Shown piece after piece: positions 61,200 to 64,000 of a stretch of DNA of 64,000 nt. The translations under genes were made by a program, and so were the position numbers. Source of the stretch: an uncultured Verrucomicrobiota bacterium (lineage in GTDB: Bacteria > Verrucomicrobiota > Kiritimatiellia > CAIQIC01 > Lenti-01); assembly GCA_937872095.1 (NCBI GenBank), contig CALMNW010000076.1, positions 111,187 through 175,186 on the forward strand. The letters run 5' to 3'. Each line of letters begins with the position of its first letter. Positions within the stretch are counted from its first letter, which is position 1. The notes under the pieces were generated by a model that made no database searches, had not been told where the DNA came from, and saw only the letters and a program-made list of their open reading frames with translations.

Positions 61200-61784
61200 C
61201 TACTCACGTTCCACCTTGGCCTTGCCCGTCACCCCATCGACCTTGATCCGCGAAATCCGGTTTTCATCGTCGCCGATCTCGATTTCATAACCCTCGCACC
61301 GGCCGTTGGGATAGTAGTTCACGTAGTGGAGATCGTCGACCACCTGCCCGCCGCGGAAAGACAGGATCTTCACGCCGTCCTGAAGCTTGCGAACCGCTTG
61401 CGAGACCGGCAGCGAAACCGGAGTCCCGGCTTCCGCTCCGTCTGCGCCGGTGGACACCTCGCCCATTTTCCCCGAGCCGCCGCCCAGCTCCCCGAAAAAC
61501 ACGTCCTGCTTCCGCTCCGGTTTGCCCTGCTCCGCCAGTTCGAGCGTGCCCTTCCGCGCGTCGAACAGGATCGCCATGTAGCGCTGGCTCAGGACGGCTT
61601 TCGTCTGCGCGTTCCGGTGCATCGTCAGCACCAGGCGCGTCGAGGTGCGCAGCTTGGCCCCGCGGAAGGAACGCGCGAACGAGGGCAGCGCCACGGCCGA
61701 CGCGATCCCGATGATCACCACCACCAGCAGGATTTCGATCAGCGTGAAGCCCCCGCGACCGACCGCGAGCCGTCGCTTCGCCAT
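61200..61784 (-). CDS. gspH: Type II secretion pseudopilin GspH-like
   Basis: 194 residues from ATG 61784 (a GTG three codons earlier is possible). The leader MAKRRLAVGRGG precedes FTLIEILLVVVIIGIASAVALP, with Glu at +5. The variable domain includes 'MHRNAQTKAVLSQRYMAILFD', typical of GspH. In place of a terminal disulfide it has a charged C-terminus. GspH sits in the pseudopilus below the tip. It is followed by gspI after the repeat tract. Confidence 0.85.
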   Translation of the reverse strand: MAKRRLAVGRGGFTLIEILLVVVIIGIASAVALPSFARSFRGAKLRTSTRLVLTMHRNAQTKAVLSQRYMAILFDARKGTLELAEQGKPERKQDVFFGELGGGSGKMGEVSTGADGAEAGTPVSLPVSQAVRKLQDGVKILSFRGGQVVDDLHYVNYYPNGRCEGYEIEIGDDENRISRIKVDGVTGKAKVERE

Positions 61785-61818
61785 GCCGCCCACCGTCCTT
61801 CCCGTCCGGATCGGACGA

Positions 61819-62220
61819 CTACTTGACGTCGTCCGAGCTGCCGAAGCTCAGGTCCGGCCCCGCCGACACCACCGTATAGACGTTGCCTTGCTTGGTGTAC
61901 TGGAATTCCGTGCCCCACGGATCTTTCAGCCCTTCCGCCTTGCGGATGTAGGGGCCGTTCCAGTTCGGCTCGCTGCCCTTCGTGACCAGGTTCTGCAGGG
62001 AATCCGGCAGCTTGCCGTTGTCCGTCTCGTAGAGATCGATGGCCGTTCCGATGGCCCCGACGCCGGCCCGGGCCGCCGCGATCTGGCTCTGTCCGACGCG
62101 ACCCCCCAGCCGCGGGACCGCCACCGCCGCCAAAATGCCGATGATCACCACCACCAGCAGGATTTCGATCAGCGTAAAACCCGCATCCCGACGGCCTCTG
62201 TTTTTCTTCCGCTCGTTCAT
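61819..62220 (-). CDS. gspG: Type II secretion major pseudopilin GspG
   Basis: 133 residues; GGAGGTGCGCG precedes the ATG. The leader ends GRRDAG and the mature part begins FTLIEILLVVVIIGILAAVAVPRL, with Glu at +5. The conserved GspG domain follows: 'AIDLYETDNGKLPD', 'GPYIRK', 'DPWGTEFQYT' and a C-terminal 'GPDLSFGSSDDVK' with the calcium-binding loop. It polymerises to form the pseudopilus shaft. It is the first gene of G-H-I-J-K. Confidence 0.95.
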   Translation of the reverse strand: MNERKKNRGRRDAGFTLIEILLVVVIIGILAAVAVPRLGGRVGQSQIAAARAGVGAIGTAIDLYETDNGKLPDSLQNLVTKGSEPNWNGPYIRKAEGLKDPWGTEFQYTKQGNVYTVVSAGPDLSFGSSDDVK

Positions 62221-62355
62221 CGCGCACCTCCAAGTCATGAATGGTTTCCAAAGGTGGACCTTACCACGTCCCCCCCGGAACCGCCCACCTTCTTTTTCGT
62301 TTCCGCAAGGTCGTTCGCGTCTCGGCCTTTCATTATGTTATTTATAAATACCATA

Positions 62356-62377
62356 TATGATATTTATAAATATCATA
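62356..62377. promoter_or_regulatory. 22-bp perfect AT-rich palindrome upstream of gspG
   Basis: TATGATATTTATAAATATCATA reads the same on both strands except for its symmetry axis between T and T/A; a related half element, TTATTTATAAATA, adjoins at 62338-62350. It is about 135 bases upstream of gspG and 110 bases beyond the end of ugd. An operator, or the AT-rich promoter of the gsp operon, is likely. Confidence 0.5.
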
Positions 62378-62483
62378 AATGGAAATCGTGAAACGCTGGG
62401 CGGGATCGTTGCAAACGGCATGCGAAAACGCCCGGGCGGATTCCTCCGCGCCGGGCGCCATCTCGACCGCGATCGCAGTCGGC

Positions 62484-63788
62484 TCAGTTGCGGCCCACGC
62501 TGTGGTAGGTGAAGCCCAGCGCCCGGATTTCGTCGGGATTGAAGACGTTGCGGCCGTCCACGATCACGGGGCAGGCCATCGCGCTCTTCAGTTTCTTCAG
62601 GTCGATCTTCTTCACCGCGTCCCATTCCGTCAGGATCAAGACGAGATCCGCGCCCTTGGCGCATTCGTAGAGATCCTGCACGCAATCCAGTTCCGGATGG
62701 ATTTCCTTGAATTTTCCCTCCGCCACCGGATCCCACGCGCGCAGCTTGGCCTTCATTTCCTGCAGTTTCGGGACGAAGTAGAGGCTCGGCGCTTCGCGCA
62801 CGTCGTCGGTCTCCGGCTTGAACGCCAAGCCGAAGATCGCGATGGTCTTGTCCTGCACGACCCAGAGCTCCTGCTTGATCTTCTTCATCACGTATTCGCG
62901 CTGGGTCTTGTTGATCTGCTGAACTTCCTTCAGCAGCTTGAATTCGTGGCCCAAGGCATCGGCCAAGCGGACGAAGGCGTCCACGTCCTTCGGGAAGCAC
63001 GAGCCGCCGTAGCCGACGCCCGCGCTCAGGAAGCGCGGCCCGATGCGCGGATCCAGGCCCATGCCCTTCGCCACCTGCTGCACGTCCGCCCCCGCCAGCT
63101 CGCAGATGCGCGCCACGGCGTTGATGTAGGAAATCTTCATCGCCAGGAACGAATTCGAGGCGTGCTTCGTCAGCTCCGCGCTCGTCACGCTCATCCGCAG
63201 GAACTCGCCGCCGCCCTTTTTCAGGATCGGCCGGTAGATCTCCTCGAGCAGATCGCCCGCGCGCTGGCTCTCCACGCCCACCACGATGCGGTCCGGATGC
63301 GTCGCGTCCTCGATCGCCGTCCCCTCGCGCAGGAACTCGGGGTTCGACGCCACGTCGAAATCGGTGTCTTCGCGCAGGTATTTCAGCACGGTGCGCTTGA
63401 GGTGTTCGCTCGTCTTCGCCGGCACCGTGCTTTTCTCGACCAGCAGGCGGTAGCTCGTCATGTGCTCCGCCACCTGGCGGCCGACCTGCTCCACGTAGGT
63501 CATGTTCGCTTCGCCCCCCACGCCCGGCGGCGTGCCCACCGCGATGAAGATCACTTCCGCGAACGCCGTGCCCTCCGCGATGGACGTGCTGAATTTCAGC
63601 CGGCCTTCCTTCACGTTGCGCGCCACGATCTCGTCGAGCCCCGGCTCGTAGATCGGCATGATCCCCTTGTGCAGCAGATCGATTTTCTTCGGGTCGTTGT
63701 CGATGCACAGCACCTCGTGGCCCGCGTCCGAAAAACACGCGCCCGTCACCAGCCCGACGTAACCTGTTCCCACCACGGATATCTTCAT
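62484..63788 (-). CDS. ugd: UDP-glucose 6-dehydrogenase
   Basis: 434 residues; CAGGAGCATCGATT precedes ATG 63788. It oxidises UDP-glucose to UDP-glucuronate with two NAD+, supplying acidic sugars for capsule or exopolysaccharide. Motifs in order are the NAD loop GTGYVG (residues 7-12), 'VGTPPG', 'VEKSTVP', the catalytic Cys264 in 'GYGGSCFPKD', and 'GLAFKPETDDVREAPS' near residue 315. It lies apart from the glycan loci but fits them functionally. Confidence 0.95.
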   Translation of the reverse strand: MKISVVGTGYVGLVTGACFSDAGHEVLCIDNDPKKIDLLHKGIMPIYEPGLDEIVARNVKEGRLKFSTSIAEGTAFAEVIFIAVGTPPGVGGEANMTYVEQVGRQVAEHMTSYRLLVEKSTVPAKTSEHLKRTVLKYLREDTDFDVASNPEFLREGTAIEDATHPDRIVVGVESQRAGDLLEEIYRPILKKGGGEFLRMSVTSAELTKHASNSFLAMKISYINAVARICELAGADVQQVAKGMGLDPRIGPRFLSAGVGYGGSCFPKDVDAFVRLADALGHEFKLLKEVQQINKTQREYVMKKIKQELWVVQDKTIAIFGLAFKPETDDVREAPSLYFVPKLQEMKAKLRAWDPVAEGKFKEIHPELDCVQDLYECAKGADLVLILTEWDAVKKIDLKKLKSAMACPVIVDGRNVFNPDEIRALGFTYHSVGRN

Positions 63789-63899
63789 AATCGATGCTCC
63801 TGCGATTCCAGTTGATTCAAACAGCGCACGGTAGCCGATTTCCCCCGCCAAATCAACCTTTTCCCGCCCGGCGCCCGGTCCGAAGACCATCCCGCCGCC

Positions 63900-64000
63900 T
63901 CACTGGCCCCACTCCGCGGCCGTCACCCGCACGTCTTGTCCGCCCGCCGTCGCCACCAGCCGCGGAAATGCCGGGCCCTCGTCGCGCATCCAGTACAGCA
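63900..64000 (-). CDS. C-terminal fragment of an unidentified protein
   Basis: An open frame enters from the right edge of the window and stops at 63900-63902, 111 bases upstream of ugd. The visible end reads ...PRLVATAGGQDVRVTAAEWGQ. Codon use (GC-rich third positions) resembles the neighbours. The fragment is too short to name. Confidence 0.45.
   Translation of the reverse strand, partial: LYWMRDEGPAFPRLVATAGGQDVRVTAAEWGQ

Overview
The window is GC-rich, densely coded bacterial chromosome. No rRNA, tRNA, CRISPR array, insertion sequence or phage gene was recognised, and no taxonomic marker gene is present. Outer-membrane porin, type II secretion pseudopilins and a Wzm/Wzt-type exporter indicate a diderm. 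A superoxide reductase points to an anaerobic lifestyle. Many secreted proteins with BACON, beta-helix and FG-GAP-like modules, plus short TTTTCCAC/GTGGAAAA palindromes, suggest the Planctomycetes-Verrucomicrobia-Chlamydiae group, perhaps Kiritimatiellota. That assignment is inference.

Layout. 1-4350: a porin, a stand-alone superoxide reductase, and a translationally coupled cupin plus GH13 amylase pair. 4344-9700 (minus): a polysaccharide-type cluster of a polytopic GT39-like glycosyltransferase, a dolichyl-phosphate-type GT2, a DUF2304 membrane protein, a GT4 and a DUF4230 protein. 9964-16538 (plus): three secreted modular proteins. 16618-31700: a surface-glycan locus with methyltransferases, GT2 and GT4 enzymes, an acyltransferase, a GT2-WbsX fusion, an FkbM-GT4 fusion, an ABC exporter (Wzt, Wzm) and a membrane-anchored sulfatase-fold enzyme. 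31837-57591 (minus): ten more secreted modular proteins in tandem. 57760-62220: an anchored unknown protein and a coupled gspG-H-I-J-K pseudopilin operon. 62484-63788: UDP-glucose dehydrogenase, supplying UDP-glucuronate for glycan synthesis.

The most striking content is a family of 13 secreted proteins. All share one C-terminal module: six repeats of about 45 residues, each with a DxDxDG calcium-loop motif and a 'GNWH...FGWS..P' core, then a conserved 13-residue tail (LLYPLIHSWFGLP or a close variant). In eleven of them one or two BACON domains precede the repeats. The N-terminal domain differs: carbohydrate-binding (two), nitrilase-fold amidohydrolase, TIM-barrel-like putative glycosidase, right-handed beta-helix (four), papain-like protease, trypsin-like protease, SGNH esterase, a possible SGNH-like domain, and an FN3-containing unknown. 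Repeat position n in one protein resembles position n in the others more than its own neighbours, so the six-repeat block was copied as a unit. Long identical DNA tracts (1056 bp in two copies, about 307 bp in four) show recent duplication or gene conversion.

How the genes may work together (inference): the pseudopilin operon and porin belong to the envelope and secretion machinery, the glycan loci build and export a surface polysaccharide, and the 13-member family is a set of exported hydrolases and binding proteins displayed through a common C-terminal propeller-like domain, possibly docking on that surface or carrying an export signal.
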